From: CAYPAV01 sp964408805
Lineage (GTDB): Bacteria > Pseudomonadota > Alphaproteobacteria > UBA8366
NCBI GenBank assembly: GCA_964408805.1
Contig: CAYPAV010000001.1
Span: 62,001-126,000, forward strand
Direction: 5' to 3'
Length of the DNA stretch: 64,000 nucleotides
Made by a program: the position numbers and the translations under genes. The notes under the pieces were generated by a model, which saw nothing but the letters and a program-made list of their open reading frames with translations, was not told where the DNA came from and made no database searches. Below are positions 8,871-18,053 of the stretch, piece by piece (within the stretch, counting starts at the first letter, position 1; the number at the start of each line of letters is the position of its first letter).

Positions 8871-9721
8871 CCGCGAAATTTGCCGCGCTTGCCTTGATGC
8901 TTGGACTAGGTCTGGCGCAACAGGCCTCGGCGCGCGATGACGTCACCTTTCCAAGCGCCGACGGCACCCCGCTCACTGGCTTCCTCTACAGGCCGGACGG
9001 ACCGGCCCCGTTCGGAGCCGTCATCATGATGCATGGCTGCAGCGGAATGTTGACCAAGAGCGGACGCCTGACGCGCCGCGAAGCGGGTTGGGCGGATATC
9101 TTGAAGCGGGAAGGCTATGTCGTACTCATCGCCGACAGCTTCAATCCGCGCGGCGTCCGATCGATCTGCTCGATCCGCGATCGTCCCATCCAGCCCTATC
9201 GCGAGCGCCCTCATGACGCCTACGGCGCCCTTCTCTGGCTGCAGGCCCAGCCCTTCGTCGATCCGCGGAAAGTGGTCCTGATGGGCTGGTCGAATGGGGC
9301 CATGTCGATGCTTTGGACGGTTAAGGACGACGCAAAACAACGCCCGAAGGATTTGAAAATCGATTTCGCGGCCGCGGTCGGCTTCTATCCGGGGTGTATC
9401 AAGGTCTTGAAATCAGGCGTTTATTTGCCGGCGGTCCCCGTTCTATTGCAAATCGGCCTGGCGGACAATTGGACGCTGCCGAAGCCCTGCCTCCGCCTGG
9501 TCGAACAGGCGAACGCGCTTGGTGCCGCGATGGAGGTCGACGCCTATAAAGGCGCCTATCACGCCTTCGACCATCCGAATCTGAAGACACGCACCCGCAC
9601 CACGCGACATTCCGGCTATCGGTCGGGCAAGAAGACCGTCAGAATCGGAACCAACCACACGGCACGACGGGCCGCGATCGACCGTGTGAAGGGTTATCTC
9701 GGCCGTTTCTTAAGGAATTGA
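8867..9721 (+). CDS. Secreted dienelactone hydrolase-like alpha/beta hydrolase
   Basis: 284 residues starting at GTG with a four-base overlap with the preceding gene. Residues 1-22 form a signal peptide ending in ASA. The alpha/beta-hydrolase core shows MMHGCSG as oxyanion region (54-60), GWSNG with nucleophile Ser142, and probable triad partners Asp200 and His232. The layout fits the dienelactone hydrolase / prolyl oligopeptidase group. A cell-envelope or periplasmic esterase is likely; the substrate cannot be read from sequence. Confidence 0.78.
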   Translation: MTAKFAALALMLGLGLAQQASARDDVTFPSADGTPLTGFLYRPDGPAPFGAVIMMHGCSGMLTKSGRLTRREAGWADILKREGYVVLIADSFNPRGVRSICSIRDRPIQPYRERPHDAYGALLWLQAQPFVDPRKVVLMGWSNGAMSMLWTVKDDAKQRPKDLKIDFAAAVGFYPGCIKVLKSGVYLPAVPVLLQIGLADNWTLPKPCLRLVEQANALGAAMEVDAYKGAYHAFDHPNLKTRTRTTRHSGYRSGKKTVRIGTNHTARRAAIDRVKGYLGRFLRN

Positions 9722-10543
9722 TCAGCGGTGGCGGGCGCGGAGCGAGAGCCAAGGTGTCGACTCCAAGCGCTCGAACAGGGCCAACCCCTGATCGATAGGC
9801 AAGAGCGCGGCGAGGGCGGGGAATTGTCTCGGGTCGCGCGGTTCGGGATGAATCAGTTCGTCGTCATGGGTCGCCGCGAACCGCGCTCTGAAAGCATCGA
9901 CCGGCGCGACATCGACGTCATGCAGTTCGACCAGAAGATCGAACTTCCGTAAAGCTGGCACCGACTCGGGATCGAGAAGTTCGTATTCCCCGCCCTCGAT
10001 ATCACACAACAGAAAGACCGAGCGACCCTCGTATTCCATTAAATCCGAGGCCTCGAAGCATTCCCCGATCGACACGCGATTGTCGACGCCGTTTGCGGCC
10101 GCGACGATCGCACAGCGGTCCCGCGCGGTCTTGGAAATGTCGCGAGCATCGACCTGAACCGCCGGCAGCGACCGGGCCAGACCGACCGCGTAATACCCTT
10201 CGGCGCAACCGACATTCAAAACGGTGTCGTAGTTTCGTTCCGCCAGTGCGGCTATGACGGGGTAGAGTTCCGCCTCGTAACAGCCGAGTAATTTGGGAAT
10301 CGTGCAGCCTTCCGACACCGCGGGCGAAAATCGCATGCCTTCGAATGGGCCGCCTTGAACGACTTCGCCGAGCATCGGTGCCACGAATTGGTTCAAATTG
10401 GACAGGCGTCGCGCCAGTATGATCCTAAATGCCTGGTCCAGCTTGTCCGTCGGTACCAGGCGAGGATCATCGAGAACGTCGGCGAGTGCGTCGAGTATGA
10501 TGCGGTCGCTCGGATCGACATACGTGTTTGGATTGTCGCTCAT
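9722..10543 (-). CDS. SAM-dependent methyltransferase-like protein
   Basis: 273 residues. A class I methyltransferase motif I (LNVGCAEGYYA, about 109-119) is followed by DARDIS-type and CDIEGGEYE segments, the latter typical of FkbM-like or related methyltransferases. The substrate is unknown. The start at 10543 overlaps the stop of the upstream hydrolase by four bases (ATGA), indicating a two-gene operon on the minus strand. An in-frame start further upstream would lie deep inside the hydrolase gene and is less likely. Confidence 0.65.
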   Translation of the reverse strand: MSDNPNTYVDPSDRIILDALADVLDDPRLVPTDKLDQAFRIILARRLSNLNQFVAPMLGEVVQGGPFEGMRFSPAVSEGCTIPKLLGCYEAELYPVIAALAERNYDTVLNVGCAEGYYAVGLARSLPAVQVDARDISKTARDRCAIVAAANGVDNRVSIGECFEASDLMEYEGRSVFLLCDIEGGEYELLDPESVPALRKFDLLVELHDVDVAPVDAFRARFAATHDDELIHPEPRDPRQFPALAALLPIDQGLALFERLESTPWLSLRARHR

Positions 10544-11298
10544 GCCAGACCCTGGATCACCTCGCCCGCGACCATGCAAAGACGCTCGATATCGGCATCC
10601 CGCGAGAGGCGGTGGTCGCCATCCTTGATCAAGATGATCTCGACATCGTCGGAGCGCATCGCCTCAGCGATCTTCAGCGAATGCTGCCACGGCACCCCGT
10701 CGTCGAGCATGCCGTGCAGCAACCGAACCGGGCCATCAAAGGCAATCGGCCCCGGCAGCAGAAGATGATCTCGGCCTTCCTCGATCAGCCGGCGGGTGAT
10801 CGGATAGGGTTCCGGATCGTATTCCGAGGGGCGGTACCACACCCCTTCCGCCTCGATCTGATGACGGATCTCGTCCGGAAACCGGTTCCACATCAGGACC
10901 TCGGTGAAATCGACGGCGGAGGCGATGCAGACCAGCCCCGCGACCCGCTCGGGTCGTGCCGTCGCGAGCAGGCTCGCCATCCAGCCGCCCATCGAGGAGC
11001 CGACGACGACCTGCGGCCCCTCGGTCGCCCCGTCGAGAACGGCAAGCGCATCGGCCAGCCAAACACCGATGGTGCCCTCCTCGAATGTCCCGGAGGACCG
11101 TCCGTGACCCTGATAGTCGAAGCGGGTATAAGCCTGACCCGCCGCCCGGCACCACGCTTCCAGCGCCACCGCCTTGCCGCCGGTCATGTCAGATTTGAAC
11201 CCGGTGCAGAACATCACCCCCGGCGTTCGGCCGGCCGAGTGGTGGTAGGCGATTGTTGCACCGCCCTCCCGTGTTAGAGTCCGTGGTGCGTTCGACAA
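10540..11298 (-). CDS. Alpha/beta hydrolase, ABHD10-like
   Basis: 252 residues. The nucleophile elbow GSSMGGW (Ser102) and RFDYQGHGRS match the alpha/beta-hydrolase group that includes mitochondrial ABHD10 acyl thioesterase. Asp199 or Asp200 and His229 complete a probable triad. The start codon is TTG at 11298 with AGGGG nine bases upstream. First gene of a coupled pair with the SAM-fold protein. The substrate is unknown; a thioesterase or carboxylesterase is likely by family. Confidence 0.75.
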   Translation of the reverse strand: MSNAPRTLTREGGATIAYHHSAGRTPGVMFCTGFKSDMTGGKAVALEAWCRAAGQAYTRFDYQGHGRSSGTFEEGTIGVWLADALAVLDGATEGPQVVVGSSMGGWMASLLATARPERVAGLVCIASAVDFTEVLMWNRFPDEIRHQIEAEGVWYRPSEYDPEPYPITRRLIEEGRDHLLLPGPIAFDGPVRLLHGMLDDGVPWQHSLKIAEAMRSDDVEIILIKDGDHRLSRDADIERLCMVAGEVIQGLA

Positions 11299-11332
11299 GG
11301 TTTAACCCCTGAATCCGAGAGCTGTGCCGCCG

Positions 11333-12514
11333 ATGACACAAGGCCCGGAGCCTAACACGCCGATTCCGGCCGATGCCAGCCGACCACCGGTGGTGCTGCA
11401 AGTGGTACCCTCGCTGGTCACCGGTGGCGTGGAACGAGGCACCGTCGACATCGCGGCCGCGCTGGTCGAAGCCGGGTGGACGGCGTTGGTGGCCTCGGCG
11501 GGCGGTTCCATGACCAACGAACTAGCGCGCGTCGGCGCCGCGCATTTGACCCTACCACTCGATTCGAAAAACCCGTTCGTCATGCGCCGCAATATCGACC
11601 TCCTGTCCGAGCGAATCGCGACCCATGGGGTCGACCTCGTCCATGCGCGGAGCCGGGCCCCCGCCCATAGCGCCCGCGCGGCCGCGCGGCGGACGGGTAC
11701 ACCCTTCGTCACTACCTTTCACGGCACCTACAACATCGGCCTGCCGCCGAAGCGCTGGTATAACGCGGTGATGACCAAGGGCGACCGGGTGATTGCGATT
11801 TCGGAGTTCATCCGACGCCATATGACGCGCGAATACGGCACCGACGATGCACGAATCCGGGTCGTTCATCGCGGAATCGATTTCCGTCGCTTCGACCCGG
11901 CCGCGGTCAGCGCCGAGCGCGTGATCGCGCTCTCGCGCCAATGGCGCCTGGCGGACGGCGTGCCGATCATCATGCTGCCGGGGCGGCTGACGAGATGGAA
12001 GGGCCAGCGGGTCCTGATCGAGGCCCTGGCCCGGCTCGGCCATGACCGGGCGCGCTGTCTTCTGGTCGGCAGCGACCAGGGCCGAACCGGCTATCGCCGG
12101 GAGCTCGAAGGGTTGATCCGAGCCCGCGGACTCGAAAGCTCCGTGCATATCGTCGGCGACTGCCAGGATATGCCGGCCGCCTATATGCTGGCCGATGTGG
12201 TGGTCTCCGCCTCGACGGATCCGGAGGCCTTCGGCCGCGTGATCGTCGAAGGCCAGGCGATGGGCCGGCCGGTCGTGGCCGCCGATCATGGGGCCAGCCG
12301 CGAACTTCTCGTGGTCGGCGAAACGGGTTGGGTCGTGGCGCCCGGCGACCCGCAAGCGCTGGCGGCCCGCTTGGCGCAGGCCCTTACCCTCGACGGCGAG
12401 CGGCGACGGGAATTTTCGGAAAAGGCGATCGCCAATGCGCGCGCCCGGTTCGACAACGCACGGATGTGCGCCGCGACACTCGACGTTTATCGCGAGGTCT
12501 TGGACGGCACGTGA
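11333..12514 (+). CDS. Glycosyltransferase family 4
   Basis: About 393 residues with the GT-B fold of GT4 enzymes. The N-terminal domain has the acceptor-side motif VPSLVTGGVERG. The C-terminal donor domain has GRLTRWKGQ and the E-x7-E signature in EAFGRVIVE. Expected to transfer a sugar from a nucleotide donor during LPS or exopolysaccharide assembly at the inner membrane. The start is ambiguous: ATG 11333 is used, GTG 11324 is possible, and neither has a clear ribosome-binding site. The stop overlaps the next glycosyltransferase. Confidence 0.88.
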   Translation: MTQGPEPNTPIPADASRPPVVLQVVPSLVTGGVERGTVDIAAALVEAGWTALVASAGGSMTNELARVGAAHLTLPLDSKNPFVMRRNIDLLSERIATHGVDLVHARSRAPAHSARAAARRTGTPFVTTFHGTYNIGLPPKRWYNAVMTKGDRVIAISEFIRRHMTREYGTDDARIRVVHRGIDFRRFDPAAVSAERVIALSRQWRLADGVPIIMLPGRLTRWKGQRVLIEALARLGHDRARCLLVGSDQGRTGYRRELEGLIRARGLESSVHIVGDCQDMPAAYMLADVVVSASTDPEAFGRVIVEGQAMGRPVVAADHGASRELLVVGETGWVVAPGDPQALAARLAQALTLDGERRREFSEKAIANARARFDNARMCAATLDVYREVLDGT

Positions 12515-13431
12515 CCGACCGATCCCGCATACTTGTCATCAAGCTCGGCGCATTCGGCGATTTCGTGCAGGCGTTCGGCCCCTTCGCCGCCATTCGCAGC
12601 CACCACCGGAAAGCGGAAATCACCTTGCTGACGACACCGCCCTTCATGGGGCTTGCCGAAAAATCCGACTGGTTCGATCGGATCGATCCCGGCGGCCGGC
12701 CGGCCGGATGGCGGATCGACCAGGCCCTGGCCCTCCGCCGGCGCCTTCGCGAGGGTGGCTTCGCACGGGTCTACGACCTGCAAACCTCGGATCGCTCCAG
12801 CGCCTATTTCCAATTCTTCCGGTCTCCCCGGCCCAAATGGTCGGGAATCGCAAGAGGCTGCTCCCACCCGCACGCCAACCCGAAACGCGATTTCATGCAC
12901 ACCAGGGACCGCCAGGCGGAACAACTCGCCATGGCCGGGATCGCGCAAGTGCCCGACCCCGATCTCGCCTGGCTCGACGCGGAGACGGCGCGCTTCGAGC
13001 TCGCCTCCGACTATGTCCTGCTGGCCCCCGGCGGGGCCGTCCACCGGCCGGCGAAACGCTGGCCGCATTATGCCGAGTTGGCCGTCCGGCTCGCGGCGAA
13101 GGGCCTCCGCCCCGTCATCCTCGGAGGGGGTGACGAAAAGGAAATAGCGGGTGAAATCACCGCCGCCTGCCCGGCGGCTCTCGACCTCACGGCCAAGACC
13201 GATCTCCTGGAGATCGCGGGCCTGGCCCGGCGGGCCCAAGGAGCGATTGGCAACGATACAGGACCGATGCATCTCGTCGCCACCCTCGGCTGCCCGTCGC
13301 TGGTGCTGTTCTCGGACGCCTCCGATCCGGCGCTTTGCGCGCAGCGGGGGCCCCGCGTCGAAATCCTCCACCGGCCCCAACTAGACGATCTCGGCGTCGC
13401 GGAGGTTGAAGCCGCCCTACCCATGCGTTAA
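12511..13431 (+). CDS. Glycosyltransferase family 9 (heptosyltransferase type)
   Basis: 306 residues starting at GTG 12511, overlapping the GT4 stop by four bases. The start VIKLGAFGDFVQAF and the LLAPGG and IGNDTGPMHLVATLGCP segments are hallmarks of ADP-heptose:LPS heptosyltransferases (GT9). With the GT4 gene it probably builds the LPS inner core. Exact donor and acceptor cannot be told. The short gap to thrS (13432-13486) carries a CTCCC-GCGA-GGGAG hairpin. Confidence 0.88.
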   Translation: MTDRSRILVIKLGAFGDFVQAFGPFAAIRSHHRKAEITLLTTPPFMGLAEKSDWFDRIDPGGRPAGWRIDQALALRRRLREGGFARVYDLQTSDRSSAYFQFFRSPRPKWSGIARGCSHPHANPKRDFMHTRDRQAEQLAMAGIAQVPDPDLAWLDAETARFELASDYVLLAPGGAVHRPAKRWPHYAELAVRLAAKGLRPVILGGGDEKEIAGEITAACPAALDLTAKTDLLEIAGLARRAQGAIGNDTGPMHLVATLGCPSLVLFSDASDPALCAQRGPRVEILHRPQLDDLGVAEVEAALPMR

Positions 13432-13441
13432 ACACGGGCGC

Positions 13442-13455
13442 CTCCCGCGAGGGAG
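13442..13455 (+). other. Small GNRA-loop hairpin upstream of thrS
   Basis: CTCCC-GCGA-GGGAG forms a perfect 5-bp stem with a GCGA tetraloop about 30 bases before the thrS start. There is no following T-run, so it is not an obvious terminator. It may be part of a thrS leader, where autogenous control is known in other bacteria. Confidence 0.3.
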
Positions 13456-13486
13456 CGAATAACACGAGCGGATTTGGCGGAAAGAA

Positions 13487-15403
13487 ATGGTTGCGATCAC
13501 ATTACCGGACGGCAGCGTCCGCGAATTCGATGGCCCGATCACAGGTGCCGCTTTAGCGGCCGATATCGGTCCGGGGCTGGCGAAGGCGGCACTTGCGGTC
13601 GAGGTCGACGGCGAGCTCCGCGACCTTTCGCGCGACATCGACAAGGACGCGACCGTGGCGATCGTCACCGTCCGGGACGATCAGGCGCTGGAACTATTGC
13701 GCCACGACGCGGCCCATGTCTTCGCCGAGGCGGTCCAGGAACTCTATCCCGGAACACAAATCACCTTTGGCCCCGCGACCGAGGACGGCTTCTACTACGA
13801 TTTCCACCGGAACGAGCCCTTCACGCCGGATGATTTCGAGGCGATGGAGGCGCGCATGCGCGAGATCGTCGATCGCGACGAGACGATCACCCGCGAGATC
13901 TGGGACCGGGCCGAGGCGATCGCCCATTTCGAAGCCGCCAACGAAGCCTTCAAAGCGGAACACATCGGGACGATCGACGCCGATGCCGAGATCTCGATCT
14001 ACCGACAGGGCGACTGGCTCGACCTCTGCACCGGGCCGCATCTGCCGTCCACGGGAAAACTCGGCAAGGCCTTCAAACTGTTGAAACTCGCCGGTGCCTA
14101 TTGGCGGGGCGACCCGAACAACCCGCAGCTGCAGCGGATCTACGGCACCTGCTGGCGCAGCGAGAAGGAGCTCAAGGCCTATCTCCGGCGCCTCGAGGAA
14201 GCGGAGAAGCGCGACCACCGGCGCCTTGGCCGCGAGATGGGCCTGTTCCATTTCCAGGACGAGGCGGCGGGCAGCGTCTTTTGGCACGAGAAAGGTTGGG
14301 CCATGTACCGCACGATGGAGCGGTATATGCGCCGGCGACTGGAAAAAGCCGGCTATATAGAGGTCAAGACGCCGCAATTGGTCGATCGCGGGCTCTGGGA
14401 ACGCTCGGGCCATTGGGAGAAATTTCGCGAGAACATGTTCACCGCCGAGGACGAGGGCGACAAGGTCCTGGCCCTGAAGCCGATGAACTGTCCCTGCCAC
14501 GTGCAGATCTACCGCCAGGGCATCAAGAGCTATCGCGACCTGCCGATCCGCATGGCCGAGTTCGGCTCATGCCACCGGAATGAACCGTCGGGCGCCTTGC
14601 ACGGCTTGATGCGGGTCCGCGCCTTCACCCAAGACGATGCCCACATCTTCTGCACCGAGGATCAGATCGAGTCCGAGACGAAGGCGTTCTGCGCCCTGCT
14701 CCTGTCGATCTACAAGGATTTCGGCTTCGAGGACGTGATGATCCGCTTCTCGGATCGCCCGGATGTCCGCGCCGGCGACGATTCGACCTGGGATCGGGCC
14801 GAGGAAGCGTTGCGGAACGCCGCCGAGGCCACCGGCGTCGAGTACGAGTTGGATCCGGGCGAGGGCGCCTTTTATGGCCCGAAGCTCGATTTCGTGTTGC
14901 GCGATACGATCGGCCGCGAATGGCAGTGCGGCACCTTCCAGGTGGATTTCGTGCTGCCCGACCGGCTCGGCGCCGCCTATGTCGGCGAGGACGGCGAGAA
15001 ACACATCCCGGTCATGCTGCACCGGGCGATCCTCGGCTCGTTCGAGCGGTTCAGCGGCGTTCTGATCGAACATTACGCCGGCTGCATGCCGCTGTGGCTG
15101 GCGCCGGTGCAGGCGACGGTGGCAACCATCGTTTCCGATGCCGACGCTTATGCGGAGGAGGTCACCGCCGCCTTGGCCGCCACCGGTCTTCGCGTCGGGA
15201 CCGATCTTCGCAATGAGAAGATCAATTACAAAATCCGCGAACACAGCCTCGCCAAGACGCCGGTCATCCTTGTGGTCGGCAAGCGCGAAGCAGAGGAACG
15301 GACGGTGGCCTTGCGGCGACTCGGCGGCAAGGCGCAAGAAATCCTTGCGCTTGATGACGCGATTCATACACTTCTCAAAGAAGCGGCCATGCCGACCGGC
15401 TGA
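13487..15403 (+). CDS. thrS: Threonine--tRNA ligase
   Basis: 638 residues, normal length. The order is an N-terminal TGS domain (about 1-63), an editing domain with the HxxxH pair (His73, His77), a class II catalytic core and a C-terminal anticodon-binding domain. The core shows the zinc-ligand region MNCPCHVQIY, motif 2 around CHRNEPSGALHG and motif 3 near MLHRAILGS. Charges tRNA-Thr in the cytosol. It is followed after 69 bases by infC, a conserved order. Confidence 0.97.
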   Translation: MVAITLPDGSVREFDGPITGAALAADIGPGLAKAALAVEVDGELRDLSRDIDKDATVAIVTVRDDQALELLRHDAAHVFAEAVQELYPGTQITFGPATEDGFYYDFHRNEPFTPDDFEAMEARMREIVDRDETITREIWDRAEAIAHFEAANEAFKAEHIGTIDADAEISIYRQGDWLDLCTGPHLPSTGKLGKAFKLLKLAGAYWRGDPNNPQLQRIYGTCWRSEKELKAYLRRLEEAEKRDHRRLGREMGLFHFQDEAAGSVFWHEKGWAMYRTMERYMRRRLEKAGYIEVKTPQLVDRGLWERSGHWEKFRENMFTAEDEGDKVLALKPMNCPCHVQIYRQGIKSYRDLPIRMAEFGSCHRNEPSGALHGLMRVRAFTQDDAHIFCTEDQIESETKAFCALLLSIYKDFGFEDVMIRFSDRPDVRAGDDSTWDRAEEALRNAAEATGVEYELDPGEGAFYGPKLDFVLRDTIGREWQCGTFQVDFVLPDRLGAAYVGEDGEKHIPVMLHRAILGSFERFSGVLIEHYAGCMPLWLAPVQATVATIVSDADAYAEEVTAALAATGLRVGTDLRNEKINYKIREHSLAKTPVILVVGKREAEERTVALRRLGGKAQEILALDDAIHTLLKEAAMPTG

Positions 15404-15408
15404 AAATG

Positions 15409-15432
15409 CCCCGACGGTTCGGCCGCTCGGGG
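15409..15432 (+). other. Hairpin in the thrS-infC gap
   Basis: CCCCGA (15409-15414) pairs with TCGGGG (15427-15432) around a 12-base loop. No T-run follows, so it is not a terminator on this strand. It may structure the infC leader. Confidence 0.3.
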
Positions 15433-15472
15433 AGCAAAAACAAACTGAGTTTCGCAACGAGAGGAGGCGTCC

Positions 15473-16009
15473 ATCGCCAGAAGACCTGCCTATTCGCCGC
15501 CCGAACGAAAGGGGCCGCGGGCAAACGAGGATATCGAGGCGCCAACGGTTCGCCTGATTGACGAGAATGGAGATAATGCCGGAGTCGTGCCGACCAGCGA
15601 CGCGGTAAGCCGGGCCCGGGCGATCGGGCTGGATTTGCTTGAACTGTCACCGAACGCGAATCCGCCGGTCTGCAAGATCCTCGACCACGGAAAATTCAAA
15701 TACGAAGCGCAGAAGAAGAAGAGCGAGGCGCGGAAAAAACAAAAGACCATCGAGGTCAAGGAAATCAAGTTCCGCCCGAATATCGACGACCACGACTACG
15801 GCGTTAAAATGCGCGCGATGGCCAAGTTTCTGGAGGAAGGCGACAAGGTCAAGGTGACGCTCCGCTTCCGGGGCCGCGAATTGCGCCATCAGGAATTGGG
15901 TACGAAGATCCTTCAGCGCGTGCGCGTCGATACAGAGGAATTGGCCAAGGTCGAGCAGATGCCGGCAATGGAAGGCCGGCAGATGATCATGGTCCTCGCG
16001 CCGAAATAG
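15473..16009 (+). CDS. infC: Translation initiation factor IF-3, ATC start
   Basis: 178 residues when read from ATC at 15473, which follows a strong AGGAGG at 15462-15467 with five-base spacing. The resulting N-terminus begins (M)ARRPAYSPP, matching alphaproteobacterial IF-3, and includes the conserved VRLIDENG segment. A conventional caller would start at GTG 15587 and lose the N-terminal 38 residues. IF-3 discriminates against non-AUG starts, so the rare initiator is the known autogenous control of this gene. The C-terminal domain carries EVKEIKFRP and KVKVTLRFRGRE. Confidence 0.93.
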   Translation: MARRPAYSPPERKGPRANEDIEAPTVRLIDENGDNAGVVPTSDAVSRARAIGLDLLELSPNANPPVCKILDHGKFKYEAQKKKSEARKKQKTIEVKEIKFRPNIDDHDYGVKMRAMAKFLEEGDKVKVTLRFRGRELRHQELGTKILQRVRVDTEELAKVEQMPAMEGRQMIMVLAPK

Positions 16010-16112
16010 GCGGTACCGAGATCACCCGCATCGGCGACAATCGCGGACAGATCATGATGGCCGCTTGGACTGAAGCCGACCCACCAGCGGACGCGCCCCG
16101 TCTGATCGCGGC

Positions 16113-18041
16113 GTGAATATCCTCGGTCTTCACTTCGGACATGACGGCGCGGCCTGCATCCTTCGCGACGGCCGCATCGCGGGCTACGCGCTTCGCGAAC
16201 GCCATAACAGGGTGAAGCATGCGCTTGGCGTGAGCGATGTCGAAATCAATCGCGCTATCGAGGATGCCGGGATCGAGGCCGACGACATCGATCGGGTCGC
16301 CATCACCTCGACCCAAAATATGGAACTGCTGACGGAATTTATCGACGGGTTCGACATATCCCTCGTCCGCCATCCCGACGATCAGGCGCCGGCCACCTTG
16401 CCGGATATTCTCCAGCGCGAGAATGTCGACCCCGCGACCCTGCAACGCCATGCGATCCGCTCGACCTTCCTGGAAGGCGAGGCGGGGTTTCACTCGGAAG
16501 TGGTCAAATACGTCTTTCCCGAGGGCCGGACCGTCGACTGGTCCGAAATTCGCGCCGTTGGCTGGATCGACAACTACATCACCGCGGATGCCTGGGAGCG
16601 CCCGGCGGGCCTCGACGATCTTGCCGGCCGGGAAACCGGCTTGGAGGAGATCCACCGTCTCGGCTTGCATCTTCCGGTGACCGTGAGATGGCGGGGCCGC
16701 GCCTTGCCCGGCATCTTCGTGCAGCATCATATGGCCCATGCGGCGGCGTGTTTTTTTCGCTCAGGATTCGATCGGGCAGCGGTTATTACCCATGACGGAT
16801 TTGCCTCGGGCGAGTCCTATCACGGCGGTCTGTTCGCGCTTGGTGACGGGAACCGACTATGGCCGATGACGCCTCATCACATGACCCTTGGCGTGCTCTA
16901 CGAGGCGATCGCCGCCCTGACCGGTGTGGGCGACGCGGGCAAACTGATGGGCCAGGCACCCTATGGCGATCCTCACATGTTCGAATCCGCATTCGCCGGC
17001 AACGAGTTCGACATCCGCGAATCCCTCGGCGTGAATTCGGTCGAGGGTTGGCGAGCCCATTGTCGGCGGCGGGCCGGCGAAAACGAGGCCTATGATCTGG
17101 CCGTCCTCGGCGATGCCGGCCAAGCTACCGAGCCGGTCAACGCCGATGTCGCCGCCTCCACGCAGCGGCTCTTCGAGGAGTCTTATCTGGCGGCCGTCCG
17201 GGCCTTGGCCCGCATCCTCGAGCGCCAAGAGATCCGAACCGATAATCTTTGTCTCTCCGGCGGGACCGCCCTCAACTGCCCATCCAACAGCCGCATCTGG
17301 CGCGAGGGACCGTTCCAAAACGTATTCGTCGAACCGTCCTGCGATGACGGCGGCATTGCGATCGGGGCGGCGCTTCACCTCTACCACAATCTGCTCGACC
17401 ATCAGGTGGTCCGGGAGTCTCCCTACGCCTCCCCCTATCTCGGCGGCGCTTTTTCCCGCCAATCCGTGCGGCAGGCGATCGAGGGGTTGGGCGACGCTGT
17501 TCGCTGGCAAGACCCCGACGATGCGGCCGCGGCCGACGATCTGGTCCAGGACCGCGTCGTCGCTTGGTTCGAGGGCCGAAGCGAGGCGGGGCCGCGGGCC
17601 CTCGGCCATCGCTCGATCCTCGCCGATGCCCGGCCGAAGGAGAACTGGCTGCGCGTCAACCGGATCAAGGGACGCGAGCCGTGGCGTCCCTTTGCGCCGA
17701 TCGTCCTTGCCGAAAAGGCGGGTGATTGGTTCGAGGGCTGCCCGCTGCCCTCGCCCTACATGCTGTTCACCGCCGGTGTTAAATCGGACCGGCTCCCGGC
17801 GATCACCCATGTCGACGGGTCGTCCCGCATTCAAACCGTCGACGAGAGCTGCGGCGATATCTACCGAGTCCTCCAGGCCTTCGACGCGGCGACGGGCGTC
17901 CCGGTGCTGATGAACACCTCGTTCAACGGGCCGGGCGAGCCGATCATCGAGACTCCGGAACAGGCGCTTGCCTTCCTGCTCAACACCGAGATCGACGCGG
18001 TCTACATCGAAGGCTACCGGATCGAACGGGCGGCGGGGTAA
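16113..18041 (+). CDS. Carbamoyltransferase (NodU/CmcH/TobZ family)
   Basis: 642 residues. The N-terminal Kae1-like domain (about 1-370) starts with LGLHFGHDGAA and carries the metal/substrate segment HHMAHAAACFF and HDGFASGESYH. The C-terminal YrdC-like domain has EGRSEAGPRALGHRSIL and NTSFNGPGEPI. The family transfers a carbamoyl group from carbamoyl phosphate, via carbamoyl-AMP, to a hydroxyl of a sugar or antibiotic. The acceptor here is unknown; surface polysaccharide or a secondary metabolite is possible. GTG 16113 is the only start after an in-frame stop at 16071 and has no ribosome-binding site. It sits between infC and rpmI. Confidence 0.88.
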   Translation: MNILGLHFGHDGAACILRDGRIAGYALRERHNRVKHALGVSDVEINRAIEDAGIEADDIDRVAITSTQNMELLTEFIDGFDISLVRHPDDQAPATLPDILQRENVDPATLQRHAIRSTFLEGEAGFHSEVVKYVFPEGRTVDWSEIRAVGWIDNYITADAWERPAGLDDLAGRETGLEEIHRLGLHLPVTVRWRGRALPGIFVQHHMAHAAACFFRSGFDRAAVITHDGFASGESYHGGLFALGDGNRLWPMTPHHMTLGVLYEAIAALTGVGDAGKLMGQAPYGDPHMFESAFAGNEFDIRESLGVNSVEGWRAHCRRRAGENEAYDLAVLGDAGQATEPVNADVAASTQRLFEESYLAAVRALARILERQEIRTDNLCLSGGTALNCPSNSRIWREGPFQNVFVEPSCDDGGIAIGAALHLYHNLLDHQVVRESPYASPYLGGAFSRQSVRQAIEGLGDAVRWQDPDDAAAADDLVQDRVVAWFEGRSEAGPRALGHRSILADARPKENWLRVNRIKGREPWRPFAPIVLAEKAGDWFEGCPLPSPYMLFTAGVKSDRLPAITHVDGSSRIQTVDESCGDIYRVLQAFDAATGVPVLMNTSFNGPGEPIIETPEQALAFLLNTEIDAVYIEGYRIERAAG

Positions 18042-18053
18042 ACCGCAGGGCGG

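Noticed and set aside
16010..16112. Upstream extension of the carbamoyltransferase
   Set aside because: An in-frame TGA at 16071-16073 closes the frame, and GTG 16113 is the first usable start.
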